A stretch of 64,000 bases of DNA from contig NZ_KB849235.1 of assembly GCF_000368045.1 (NCBI RefSeq), forward strand, positions 888,601 to 952,600. The letters are read 5' to 3'. Numbering within the stretch: the stretch's first letter is position 1; every line of letters begins with the position of its first letter. Positions 17,920 to 26,888 of the stretch are shown piece by piece. Below the pieces are notes generated by a model. It worked only from the letters and a program-made list of their open reading frames with translations, did not search any database and was not told where the DNA came from. The position numbers were made by a program, and so were the translations under genes. The stretch is from Acinetobacter johnsonii CIP 64.6. Lineage in GTDB: Bacteria; Pseudomonadota; Gammaproteobacteria; Pseudomonadales; Moraxellaceae.

Positions 17920-18958
17920 GGCTTTGTTGCACAAACCTATCTCTAAAGGCTTATTCCACAATATAATTCTCAAATGAATAAGCCCACACCTAAAATCTAT
18001 CGTACAACCAATTGGTCTTCTTATAACAGTGCATTAATAAATCGAGGAAATCTCTCAATTTGGTTTGATCCCAAGACTCAATGGTACGCTCAACCCAAAG
18101 GTAAACATGGTCGAAATCAAACTTATTCAGATACAGCCATCCAATGCTGTTTAATGATCAAATCCTTATTTCATCTTTCTTTACGCATGGTCACTGGCTT
18201 TGTGCAAAGTCTCATTCATCTTTGTAGATTAGATTGGACAGCACCAGACTATTCCACCATCTGCAGAAGACAAAAGCATATTGATATTGCAATTAACTAT
18301 CATAAAAGCAGTAATGGCCTCCAGCTACTCGTCGATTCTACTGGCTTAAAGTTTCTAGGCGAAGGTGAATGGAAGCGTAAGAAACACCAACCTGAATATC
18401 GTCGCCAATGGCGTAAACTTCATATTGGTATAGATGCTGAAACCCTTCAAATACGCGCTATTCAACTCACTACAAATAATGTGAGTGATTCACAAGTGCT
18501 TGGTGATTTACTCGATCAGATTCCACAAGATGAGCAGATTGACTCTGTCTATACTGATGGGGCTTATGACACCAAGCAATGCCGTCAAGTAATTGCAGAC
18601 CGACAAGCACATGCGGTGATTCCGCCAAGAAAAAATGCGAAACCTTGGAAAGATACAAAGACCAGCTCGCTAGAGCGAAATGAATTACTTCGAACAGTTA
18701 AACGTTTAGGAAGAACAATATGGAAAAATTGGTCAGGCTATCATCGCAGAAGTCTGATAGAAACCAAGATGCATTGCATTAAATTATTAGGCGATAAACT
18801 CCGTGCGAGAAACTTTCAAAGCCAAGTCAATGAGATTCATGCACGTGTGGCCGTATTAAATAAATTTACAGATTTAGGTCGACCTCACACCCAAGTTGCC
18901 ACTTAAATTTAGATAACTTGGAAGAAGTTTAGCTTTTGAATGTTTGTGCAACAAAGCC
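17920..18958 (+). mobile_element. IS17-like element (IS5 family, IS903 group), complete
   Basis: A 1039-bp element with perfect 17-bp terminal repeats (GGCTTTGTTGCACAAAC at the left, its complement at the right). It is flanked by a perfect 9-bp target duplication, GTTTCAAAC, at 17911-17919 and 18959-18967. Both the ends and the 9-bp duplication are typical of the IS903 group. A decayed copy in opposite orientation lies at 56939-57954. Confidence 0.95.
17974..18906 (+). CDS. IS5-family (IS903 group) transposase
   Basis: A 310-aa DDE transposase. N-terminal part YRTTNWSSYNSALINRG, then the core with Asp in QLLVDSTGLK, Asp in DSVYTDGAYDTKQC and Glu in RRSLIETKMHCIKLLG. It is intact from start to stop and occupies almost the whole element, as usual in this group. 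The intact gene with perfect ends and target duplication points to a recent insertion. Confidence 0.95.
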   Translation: MNKPTPKIYRTTNWSSYNSALINRGNLSIWFDPKTQWYAQPKGKHGRNQTYSDTAIQCCLMIKSLFHLSLRMVTGFVQSLIHLCRLDWTAPDYSTICRRQKHIDIAINYHKSSNGLQLLVDSTGLKFLGEGEWKRKKHQPEYRRQWRKLHIGIDAETLQIRAIQLTTNNVSDSQVLGDLLDQIPQDEQIDSVYTDGAYDTKQCRQVIADRQAHAVIPPRKNAKPWKDTKTSSLERNELLRTVKRLGRTIWKNWSGYHRRSLIETKMHCIKLLGDKLRARNFQSQVNEIHARVAVLNKFTDLGRPHTQVAT

Positions 18959-19124
18959 GTTTCAAACTAAAAAATTGCTTAGGATTTAAAGCGAATACAC
19001 TAATGGTATTTCTATGACAACGATACGATTACTTGTTGATTTTATGTATAAAAGAATGAAGTTTGCACATTTTAAAATGACTTCATGCTACTATCTTTTC
19101 ATTAAAAACTATTGGATCTATGAC

Positions 19125-19319
19125 ATGGAAACCCTAGTACTTGAACTGATCAAACCACTCACACTGACAAAAGAAGACTTTCCACCCATTAACTTTGAAG
19201 AAGGCACTGTGCTCAAAGTTCTCATGAAAACACCTACTGGTTACTTGGTAACGGCAGATTCTCGTTTTAATTTTACGGTGTCTTTTGATGATGAAAATCA
19301 AGTGTGGCAGAAGCTGTAA
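19125..19319 (+). CDS. small protein of unknown function
   Basis: A frame of about 64 codons from ATG at 19125 (METLVLELIKPLTLTKEDF and onward), acidic at its N-terminus and beta-rich later (LVTADSRFNFTVSFDD). The frame stays open upstream to 19014, but that extension is unlike a normal protein N-terminus. No strong ribosome site is visible. It lies between two insertion sequences and may be a surviving small gene. Function unknown. Confidence 0.4.
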   Translation: METLVLELIKPLTLTKEDFPPINFEEGTVLKVLMKTPTGYLVTADSRFNFTVSFDDENQVWQKL

Positions 19320-19394
19320 TTTGCAATGCTCTTTAATAAAAGAATAATCCATTCAATAAGATAAAAATAAAAATCCATCTTTTTATTGATGGCG

Positions 19395-20461
19395 GATTCA
19401 AGCGGCAAGTGCAACAGTATAAAAACCAGCCATAACTTCACTCGGTGTATACCAACCTAGTGTTTTTCTAGGACGATGGTTGAGTGCAAATTCTATCTGC
19501 TCTATTTGTTCGTTTGACACGCCATCAAACGATGATGATTTTGGCAGATATTGACGGATTAAACCATTCGTATTTTCATTTCTAGCTCGCTGAATAGACT
19601 TGTAAGGATCAGCAAAATACGTCTCTATGCCAGCATCAGTAATTCTTTTGTGTTCGGAAAATTCTTTGCCATTATCAAATGTCACACTATAAGCATGGCT
19701 CATTTGTAAACGATCTAATGCACAAGTAATCGTTTGAGAGGATGCTCTTGTTGGCCCTAAATGAACAATATGTACATACAGGCTCTTTCGATCAACGAGA
19801 GTCAATAAAGCACCTTTATGATGTTTACCAATCACCGTGTCACCTTCGAAATCTCCTAAACGTTGTCGTTGATCAATGACCTGGTGTCGGCAGTGAATAC
19901 TTGTTTTATCAATGATTTGACCCCTACGATCCGTGTTTTTGTAACCGCGTTTTCGATATTTCTTCTGATGCCTTAAATGTAGATGAAGTTTACCGCCTTT
20001 TGATTTATCTTGATAAATGTACTGGTAAATCCACTCATGTGAAGGTACATCCAGCCAACCGCGTTGTGTTAAAGCACCTGAAATTTGTTCGGGTGACCAG
20101 TCCAAACCAATCAAATAATCAATATAAGCGAAGGCAAATGCTGTCATTGATGATGAAGGACGGTACCGTCTTTGACTTGCAAATTTAGCTGCCTGTTGAG
20201 CTCTATATCCACGTTGCCCAGTATTTCTTTTTAATTCACGGTAGATGGTTGATCGTGAACGTCCTAATTCCCGAGCAAGGGTAGCGATTGAACTTTTACT
20301 TTTCAAAGTAGCATAAATTTCGTATCTTTCATCTTGAGAAAGTTGGGTGTATTTCTTCATTGTGTGCTTTCCAATTACGAGTTGAAAAAGTCTAATGATT
20401 CTATGAATACACCTAACTTTTTCAACTAACTACAAATGTGTTGCACTTGGGATTTGAATCT
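19395..20461 (-). mobile_element. IS30-family insertion sequence
   Basis: The ends are imperfect inverted repeats: GATTCAAGCGGCAAGTGCAA at the left, and at the right a reverse complement beginning GATTCAAATCCCAAGTGCAA. GCG occurs immediately outside both ends (19392-19394, 20462-20464) and may be the short target duplication usual for IS30 elements. One intact transposase gene is inside. The outermost base on the right is uncertain by one position. Confidence 0.88.
19398..20360 (-). CDS. IS30-family transposase
   Basis: A 320-aa transposase of the IS30 family. The N-terminal helix-turn-helix reads LSQDERYEIYATLKSKSSIA followed by ARELGRSRSTIYRELKRNTG. The DDE core shows Asp in RLGDFEGDTVIG, Asp in SVTFDNGKEFSEH and Glu in RARNENTNGLIRQYLPK. 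The sequence ends with LNHRPRKTLGWYTPSEVM, a family signature. It is intact. Confidence 0.95.
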   Translation of the reverse strand: MKKYTQLSQDERYEIYATLKSKSSIATLARELGRSRSTIYRELKRNTGQRGYRAQQAAKFASQRRYRPSSSMTAFAFAYIDYLIGLDWSPEQISGALTQRGWLDVPSHEWIYQYIYQDKSKGGKLHLHLRHQKKYRKRGYKNTDRRGQIIDKTSIHCRHQVIDQRQRLGDFEGDTVIGKHHKGALLTLVDRKSLYVHIVHLGPTRASSQTITCALDRLQMSHAYSVTFDNGKEFSEHKRITDAGIETYFADPYKSIQRARNENTNGLIRQYLPKSSSFDGVSNEQIEQIEFALNHRPRKTLGWYTPSEVMAGFYTVALAA

Positions 20462-20850
20462 GCGGATTTAAAACTGGTTATTTTTATTAAAATTTAGTTT
20501 TTTATACCCAATCAGCAAATGAAGCCGTGCTGAGAGTTTTCTGTAACTATGGATTTTGTGATTTCTAGGACTCATTTGTAGCATCGTTATGCATTCATTT
20601 TCTCTTTAATCTATTGATTTAATTACTCTACATTAAGCCCTTCATCCTTGGTACTTAAAATAATGAACTATAAATCAGAAAAAGAGAAAGGATTTGAAAA
20701 TCTTCAGTCTATAACTCTCTATTTACCGACTCATTCACCAAGCTCACCACTTATTTAAACCTAGGTCTTTCTGCAAAACTTCTCGCTATAAGAAAGCCTC
20801 AGATGCAAACATCCGAGGCTTTTCAATTTTTAAATCTATGCTGAGCTAAG
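20462..20850. other. intergenic stretch after the IS30 element
   Basis: About 390 bases with no credible gene. The only clear structure is the terminator at 20793-20822 that ends the bdhA transcript; the rest shows nothing I can assign. Confidence 0.5.
20793..20822. terminator. terminator after bdhA
   Basis: AAAGCCTCAGATG (20793-20805) pairs with CATCCGAGGCTTT (20810-20822) with one internal mismatch and a 4-base loop. It sits just after the bdhA stop codon on the minus strand. Confidence 0.8.
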
Positions 20851-21636
20851 TTATTGCGCGGTATAACCACCATCCATCACCACGGCTTGACCAGTTACAC
20901 CGCCCGCCTTATCACTGGCAAGAAAGATCGCATAATCCGCAATTTCTTCTACACTGAGTAAGCGTTTTTGCGGCACCATCGCCAAAATCACATCTTCTAA
21001 CGCACTTTGTTCACTGACATTTCGGGTTTTAGCCAAATCATGAATTTGACCACGTACCAACGGCGTATCGACATAGCCCGGACACAGAGCATTCACAGTG
21101 ATGCCATCGCGCGCGCACTCTAAAGCCGCAACTTTGGTCAAACCAATTACACCATGCTTAGCACTGTTATAGCCGGCCTTGCCAGCAAAACCGATCAGAC
21201 CGTTAATCGAAGCCATATTAATCACGCGACCAAACTGCTGCGCTTTCATGATTGGAAATGCGTACTTAATGCCAATGAACGACCCCACCAACATGACATT
21301 AATCAGCTTTTGATAGACTGCAGTTGGAAAGTCTTCAATGACAGCAACATGCTGAAAACCCGCATTATTGATGAGGATGTCCAACCGCCCATAGGTTTTC
21401 TGAGTCAGTTCAATTGCTGTTTTATATGCCTCTTCATTGGTCACATCGCAAGGCGCAGACAATGCTTCAAAGCCTTGCTTTTGAAGTGCCGCCACCGTTT
21501 CAGCACACTTCTCTGCATTCATATCAGAAATGACAACTTTTGCACCTTCACTGGCAAATTTCTTTGCAATTTCATGTCCAATACCACTGGCTGAACCGGT
21601 AATAAATGCAACTTTATCTTTTAACAGTTGACTCAT
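20851..21636 (-). CDS. bdhA: D-3-hydroxybutyrate dehydrogenase
   Basis: This short-chain dehydrogenase oxidises D-3-hydroxybutyrate to acetoacetate with NAD. It shows the Rossmann motif TGSASGIGHEIA, NNAG in DILINNAGFQHV, the catalytic Ser of NMASINGLIG, YNSAKHG with Tyr and Lys, and NALCPGYVDTPLV. The 261-aa length and the pattern near the C-terminus (SALEDVILAMVPQKRLLSVEEIADY) fit the hydroxybutyrate dehydrogenase subgroup. CGGAGT precedes the start. Its neighbours, a GntP permease and a 3-oxoacid CoA-transferase, support a ketone-body role. Confidence 0.9.
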   Translation of the reverse strand: MSQLLKDKVAFITGSASGIGHEIAKKFASEGAKVVISDMNAEKCAETVAALQKQGFEALSAPCDVTNEEAYKTAIELTQKTYGRLDILINNAGFQHVAVIEDFPTAVYQKLINVMLVGSFIGIKYAFPIMKAQQFGRVINMASINGLIGFAGKAGYNSAKHGVIGLTKVAALECARDGITVNALCPGYVDTPLVRGQIHDLAKTRNVSEQSALEDVILAMVPQKRLLSVEEIADYAIFLASDKAGGVTGQAVVMDGGYTAQ

Positions 21637-21673
21637 GATGTACTCCGTTGTCTTCTTTTTTCATTCCAAAGTC

Positions 21674-23098
21674 TTAAACAATACCAAACCAAGTAAAGGC
21701 AGCAATGGCAACAAATACCGCGATGGTTTTAATAATGGTGATGACAAAAATGTCTTTATACGATTGTTTATGGGTTAAACCTGTCACAGCAAGCAAGGTA
21801 ATCACGGCGCCGTTATGCGGTAAGGTATCCATACCGCCTGATGCCATCGCAACAATACGGTGCATGACTTCAGGTGGAATACCCATGGCTAAAATCGCAG
21901 CATTGTACTGATCGGCCATCGCACTTAGGGCGATACTCATACCGCCAGAGGCTGAACCTGTCACACCAGCTAAGACTGTCGTGGTAACTGCACCATTGAC
22001 CAGCGGATTGGTAAAGGTATTGCCCAACGCATGACTAATGATCGCAAAGCCTGGTAAAGCCGCAATAATCGCACCAAAACCATATTCAGATGCGGTATTC
22101 ATCACGGCAAGTAAAGACCCGCCAATACTGGCATTGACACCATCTTTGAAGCCCGTATAGACACGACGGAAGTCAAAGGAAATTGCCGCAATGATCCCCA
22201 CAATTAAGGCTAAACCCACTGCCCAAATGGCAGAAGTTTTGGCAACATCGACGGTGTAAGCTGCAAGTCCAATAGCATTAAAGTCGAAACCGTTTGGATA
22301 CCATTCTTTAATCGCAGTAGATAAATACTTATTGGTCACGGCAACTAAAATGAGCGGTACAAAAGCCAACCATTGACGTGCGGTAGAACCATTCGAGGTT
22401 GTATCTAAGTTTTGCTTCAGTTGTTATTGCTCGGCTTCAGTCAGCTCAATACCTGTGGCATAACCATCGCCATTTCGAGCAGCTACACGGCGACGCCATT
22501 CCAAATAGCTCAGGCCCGTTGCTAGAACAAATACCGCACCAATCAAACCAAGAAACGGCGCTGCATAAATATCTGTACCAAAAAAGGTCGTCGGTATAAC
22601 GTTTTGAATTTGCGGGGTTCCCGGCAAGGCATCCATGGTAAACGTAAATGCACCAAGGGCAATGGTTCCCGGAATCAAACGCTTTGGAATATTGGCTTGT
22701 CTAAAGAGTTGATTTGCAAATGGATAAACTGCAAAGACCACCACAAAGAGACTGACGCCGCTATAGGTTAAAATTGCCCCTAAAAGTACAACGGTTAACA
22801 TTGCATTTTTAGAGCCAATCAAATTCACAATGGTTTTGGCAATGGATTCGGCAATCCCTGACATTTCAACCACTTTACCGAAGATGGCACCGAGTAAAAA
22901 CACCAAGAAATAATCTTTAATAAACCCAACCATTTTGGGCATAAATACGCCTGAATAAAAAGGCAAAACGTTAGCAGGGTTAATCAGTAAAACCGCTAAC
23001 AGGGCACAAATCGGTGCCATAAGAATGACAGAAAAACCTCTGTAGGCTGTATACATCAGTAGCCCAAGAGACAATAAAATTACACCCAAATCCCACAT
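21674..23098 (-). pseudogene. GntP-family permease, interrupted by an in-frame stop
   Basis: A gluconate/hydroxybutyrate-type GntP permease. The first 224 codons (MWDLGVILLSLGLLMYTAYRG and onward) end at TAA 22424-22426. The same frame continues for 249 further codons, through DTTSNGSTARQWLAF, to the normal C-terminus at 21674. Total length would be about 474 residues with the usual dozen or so membrane helices. It is therefore one nonsense codon, not a frameshift. The position next to bdhA suggests 3-hydroxybutyrate as substrate. Unless the stop is read through or is a sequencing error, the transporter is inactive. Confidence 0.85.
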
Positions 23099-23673
23099 AT
23101 TTTTTACTCCATCCTTAAAGAAAATATGTCTTGATGTGCTGTGATATTAATGGCGAATGATGTCAAATCTAGTTGAGTCACAGTGCAATCAGCCTGTGCG
23201 GAAAGACCGAATACGCATTCATAGACCGTCTATTTCCCTCATGACGAGATGTCTATTTGCACTCTGATCTATGTACTATATTTATCCATCAGAGCATTAA
23301 TATTTCAGCTTATAGGTCAGACTATAATGCATATAAACCCACACATTGTTTGAAAATAATCATTGAGTAAGAAGAAAAATTGATTAATATCCAAGCCCTA
23401 GCAAGACTGATAAAACTAATTACATCAAGTTAAAGGTAAAATTTCAAAATCGTACGAAATGACCAATTTTTATATTTTTCATTCAGTTAAAACATATTTT
23501 TACAGACTATCATGCTGTTCGACTTATACTGCTTTGACGACTTGATAAAAATAACACCCACTTCCATCACTTGATCTGTTTTGACCGTCTGTTGTATTTT
23601 TCATGTAAACCATTTGAGAAAAACACGTTCATTTTCATTCAACATCGTGTTGCATCATTGCTCAGGGAAGCTC
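23099..23673. other. divergent regulatory region, permease versus lysR gene
   Basis: About 575 bases between the minus-strand permease gene and the plus-strand LysR gene, with no credible gene of its own. A near-perfect palindrome ATAGAC-C-GTCTAT lies at 23221-23233, about 120 bases from the permease start, and may be a LysR-type operator. The region also holds several AT-rich segments suited to promoters. Confidence 0.45.
23221..23233. promoter_or_regulatory. candidate LysR-type operator
   Basis: ATAGAC and GTCTAT are exact inverted repeats around a single C, in the divergent region between the permease and the LysR regulator. LysR-family operators are typically short interrupted palindromes. 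The assignment is by position and symmetry only. Confidence 0.35.
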
Positions 23674-24555
23674 ATGACACTCAAACAATTAAAAGCCTTT
23701 TTGGTCCTTGCACGTACGCTTAATTATGCCAATGCAGCCAATGAACTGTGTCTGAGCCAATCCGCTCTCAGCTTAAGTATTAAAACATTAGAAGAAGAAC
23801 TGGGTGGAAAACTGTTTAAACGCAACACGCGCCGAGTAGAAATCACCACTGAAGGTCAGTCCCTCATTCCCTATGCCAAAAAGCTTCTGGCCAACTGGGA
23901 GGATATGGAAAAAGATGTCAAACAGCGCTTTAAACTCAACCGTGGCACTTTAAATATTGCCTCAATGCCCTTTGCCACTCATGCGGTACTCCCCGAAGTG
24001 ATGCATGATTTTGCACAGCAGCACCCCAACATCAGTTTTTCAATCCATGACATCACCAATGAAAAAATCATTGAAAAAGTTCAAGAAGGTATTTTTGAGA
24101 TTGGTATTTGTTTTGAACCCAAGGCCAATGACCAACTGATTTTTCAGCCTATATTCAATGAAGACTTTTTAGCTCTCTTGCCCAAACACCACGTCTTAGC
24201 CAAACAAAAAAGCGTGACATGGCTTGAACTCTGCTCTTGTCCATTTGTGACCTTACAAAACCCCTCGATTATTCGCCATGTGATTGAGGAACATTGTGCT
24301 GCGCTTCAAGTGGTGTTGGACTTGAAAGTCGAATGCCACCAAATCAGTTCGCTTTCACATTTTGTTGCCTACGGTATGGGCGTGAGTGCTATTCCACGAC
24401 ACTTCCAAAAATTCATCGATCTTGAAAAAAATGTGTTGGTTGAAATTGAGGACAACCAAGCGCAACTCGCGGTGGGCATTATTTATAAAAAAGATTATGA
24501 ACTGTCTAACATGTCGTCTCAATTTATTGAAACCACACTTTGGCATCATTTCTAA
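23674..24555 (+). CDS. LysR-family transcriptional regulator
   Basis: The frame is open from 23581, but the ATG at 23674, with CAGGGAAG upstream, gives the canonical LysR N-terminus MTLKQLKAFLVLARTLNYAN. The helix-turn-helix follows (AANELCLSQSALSLSIKTLE, RNTRRVEITTEGQ). The C-terminal periplasmic-binding-like effector domain spans about residues 90-290. The size (293 aa) is normal. It sits between the bdhA-permease genes and the scoAB genes, so it may control ketone-body use; the effector is unknown. Confidence 0.9.
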   Translation: MTLKQLKAFLVLARTLNYANAANELCLSQSALSLSIKTLEEELGGKLFKRNTRRVEITTEGQSLIPYAKKLLANWEDMEKDVKQRFKLNRGTLNIASMPFATHAVLPEVMHDFAQQHPNISFSIHDITNEKIIEKVQEGIFEIGICFEPKANDQLIFQPIFNEDFLALLPKHHVLAKQKSVTWLELCSCPFVTLQNPSIIRHVIEEHCAALQVVLDLKVECHQISSLSHFVAYGMGVSAIPRHFQKFIDLEKNVLVEIEDNQAQLAVGIIYKKDYELSNMSSQFIETTLWHHF

Positions 24556-24792
24556 GCTAAGCTCTCCCCCCTTCTCTGGGCGAAACTGAAGCTAAACCTT
24601 GATAGCTCAGAATAAGCCGTATGATTATTTGCATGGCTTTACCACATGCTTTGACTCTTCTTTTATTTATTTTTCTTCGTAAATATTCTGCATTAATGAG
24701 TTTTTCTTATTATACGTTAGAAAGATTCAATTTCTAAAAAGTACAGCGCAATGCTAAAAAAATAACAAGCAAGGAAGATCAGGAAATAAAAC

Positions 24793-25497
24793 ATGAATAA
24801 AGTCGTCGCAAATGCAGCCGAAGCATTGGCTGATGTAGTTGCCAATAATCAAACGGTTGCCGTGGGTGGTTTTGGCCTCTGTGGTATTCCAGAAGCATTA
24901 ATTGATGCCTTAAAAGATACAGGTGTCACAGGTTTAACCTGTATTTCGAATAATGCAGGTGTGGATGGCTTCGGTTTAGGTAAATTATTAGAAACCAAAC
25001 AAATTAAAAAAATGATTGCCTCTTATGTCGGTGAAAATAAAGAGTTTGAGCGACAGTATCTCAATGGCGAACTTGAAGTTGAGCTTACTCCACAAGGTAC
25101 ACTCGCAGAAAAACTACGTTCAGGTGGCGCAGGTATTCCTGCATTTTTCACCCAAACAGGTGTAGGCACCCTCATTGCCGAAGGTAAAGAAGTCCGCGAC
25201 TTTGATGGTCGTCCGCATATTTTAGAAATGTCCCTTACTGCGGACATTGCTTTAGTGAAAGCCTACAAAGCCGATAAAGCAGGGAACTTAGTGTTCCGTA
25301 AAACAGCACGTAACTTTAACCCTGACTGTGCCATGGCAGGCAAATTCACCATTGCCGAAGTTGAACAGGTGGTTGAAATTGGTGAAATCGATCCAGATGA
25401 CATCCATTTACCGGGTATCTACATCAACCGTGTGGTACTGAACGCCACCCCAAAAAAGCAGATCGAACAACTGACCATTAAAGCAGAGGAAGCTTAA
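24793..25497 (+). CDS. scoA: 3-oxoacid CoA-transferase subunit A
   Basis: The alpha subunit of a succinyl-CoA:3-ketoacid (acetoacetate) CoA-transferase that makes acetoacetyl-CoA. Family features: VAVGGFGLCGIPEALI near the N-terminus, SNNAGVDGFGLGKLL, ELTPQGTLAEKLRSGGAGIPAFFTQTGVGT, and LVFRKTARNFNPDCAMAG. The 234-aa length is typical. An AGGAA ribosome site precedes it, and scoB starts two bases after its stop codon. With bdhA nearby this makes a path from hydroxybutyrate to acetoacetyl-CoA. pcaI at 43039 is a paralogue. Confidence 0.93.
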   Translation: MNKVVANAAEALADVVANNQTVAVGGFGLCGIPEALIDALKDTGVTGLTCISNNAGVDGFGLGKLLETKQIKKMIASYVGENKEFERQYLNGELEVELTPQGTLAEKLRSGGAGIPAFFTQTGVGTLIAEGKEVRDFDGRPHILEMSLTADIALVKAYKADKAGNLVFRKTARNFNPDCAMAGKFTIAEVEQVVEIGEIDPDDIHLPGIYINRVVLNATPKKQIEQLTIKAEEA

Positions 25498-25499
25498 TC

Positions 25500-26147
25500 A
25501 TGGCTTGGACACGTAATGAAATGGCGCAGCGTGCTGCCCTTGAACTCGAAGATGGTTTTTATGTCAACTTAGGTATTGGCTTACCGACTTTAGTGGCAAA
25601 TTATCTGCCAGAAGGGATCAATGTTTGGTTGCAGTCAGAAAATGGCTTGCTCGGTATTGATGAGTTTCCAACCCGTGATGCAGTCGATGCAGACTTAATT
25701 AATGCAGGAAAACAGACCGTCACCGCACGTAAAGGGGTTGCATTTTTCTCAAGCTCAGAATCTTTTGCCATGATTCGGGGTGGACATGTCAATATTGCTA
25801 TTTTAGGTGCAATGGAAGTCTCTGAAACAGGTGACTTGGCAAACTGGATGATTCCGGGTAAAAAAGTCAAAGGCATGGGCGGCGCAATGGACTTGGTCTC
25901 TGGTGTACAAAAAATCGTGGTGCTCATGGAACACTGCGCCAAAGATGACACGCCAAAAATTGTGCCTCAATGTACCCTACCACTCACGGGTAAAGCTGTC
26001 GTTAGCCGTATCATTACTGACTTAGGCGTGATGGATATCACTGCTGAAGGTATGAAACTGGTTGAACTGGCACGCGATGTGAACCTAGAACAAATCCAGA
26101 AAGCGACTGGATTAGAACTTATCATCAATGACTTTAAAGCTGCTTAA
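25500..26147 (+). CDS. scoB: 3-oxoacid CoA-transferase subunit B
   Basis: The beta subunit carrying the catalytic glutamate, seen in LQSENGLLGIDEF, that forms the enzyme-CoA thioester. Other marks are YVNLGIGLPTLVANYLP, SSSESFAMIRGGHVNIAILGAMEVSETGDLANWMIPG (split by the usual GG-H) and GMGGAMDLVSG. It is 215 aa, two bases after scoA, so they are co-transcribed. A UUCG-loop terminator follows at 26167. Confidence 0.94.
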   Translation: MAWTRNEMAQRAALELEDGFYVNLGIGLPTLVANYLPEGINVWLQSENGLLGIDEFPTRDAVDADLINAGKQTVTARKGVAFFSSSESFAMIRGGHVNIAILGAMEVSETGDLANWMIPGKKVKGMGGAMDLVSGVQKIVVLMEHCAKDDTPKIVPQCTLPLTGKAVVSRIITDLGVMDITAEGMKLVELARDVNLEQIQKATGLELIINDFKAA

Positions 26148-26166
26148 GTACAAAACAGCATCATTC

Positions 26167-26190
26167 AAAGCAGCTTCGGCTGCTTTCTTA
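26167..26190 (+). terminator. terminator of scoAB
   Basis: AAAGCAGC (26167-26174) and GCTGCTTT (26179-26186) form a perfect stem closed by a stable TTCG loop, followed by CTTA. It lies about 20 bases after the scoB stop codon. Confidence 0.82.
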
Positions 26191-26402
26191 TTGGGCTCAA
26201 TCAAAAAGATTTTCAGTTAGAAAGAGACTTCTTTATAGCCTTTGAATCAAGCATAAAAACCATCATCAGCTTGTTCAAGAGCATCTCTATACTTCCAAAT
26301 ATATTGAAGGATGACTCCCGCGCACATCTTTTTAACCCAAATAGCTGATGAAAAACTAAGCCGCTCGGCTACTATATTTGCATTCCACATTCAGAGGTTT
26401 CC

Positions 26403-26789
26403 ATGTCACAACAAGATTATGAAAATGGTTTAAAAGTTCGCACAGAAGTCATGGGCGAATCTTTTGTTAAACGTGCTCAAGACAATACTGTACCTTTCAC
26501 CCAACCTTTGCAGGACTGGATTAATGAACATGCTTGGGGCTCAACATGGCAACGTGAAGGTGTTTTACCACGTAAATATCGCTCGTTAATTACTATTGCA
26601 TTTTTGACGGCACAAAAGAGTCCAACGGAACTGAAAGGTCACGTTCGTGGTGCGTTAAATAACGGTGCAACGGTTGAAGAAATTCAAGAAGTCCTTTTAC
26701 ACAGTTTGCCTTATTGCGGCGCACCTGCGACTCAAGAGGCGTTCCGTGCTGCGCTGGAAGTGATTCAGGAATATCAAAGCAATCCATAA
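26403..26789 (+). CDS. carboxymuconolactone decarboxylase-family protein
   Basis: A 128-aa member of the CMD/AhpD-like family, similar in outline to PcaC at 37047: GLKVRTEVMGESFVKRA, AWGSTWQREGVLPRKYRSLITIAFLTA, LKGHVRGALNNGATVEEIQEVLLHSLPYCGAPA. Unlike PcaC, which has HLRACFNNG, it has HVRGALNNG and lacks the Cys in that position. It may therefore be a second gamma-carboxymuconolactone decarboxylase or act on another lactone. AGAGG precedes the ATG. It stands alone between scoAB and the TonB receptor gene. Confidence 0.8.
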   Translation: MSQQDYENGLKVRTEVMGESFVKRAQDNTVPFTQPLQDWINEHAWGSTWQREGVLPRKYRSLITIAFLTAQKSPTELKGHVRGALNNGATVEEIQEVLLHSLPYCGAPATQEAFRAALEVIQEYQSNP

Positions 26790-26888
26790 ATAGATTAAGC
26801 GCCTATACAAAAGCGTCTTTTGCAGTCGTATGGCGCGATTCATCTGGTTTGGCTATGCAGCATTTTTTGCCTAACCAAACCATTTCCA

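Noticed and set aside
22370..22426. Two separate permease genes or a frameshift in the GntP gene
   Set aside because: The distance between the two frames is a multiple of three and the intervening 18 codons are open in the same frame, so a single nonsense codon explains it.
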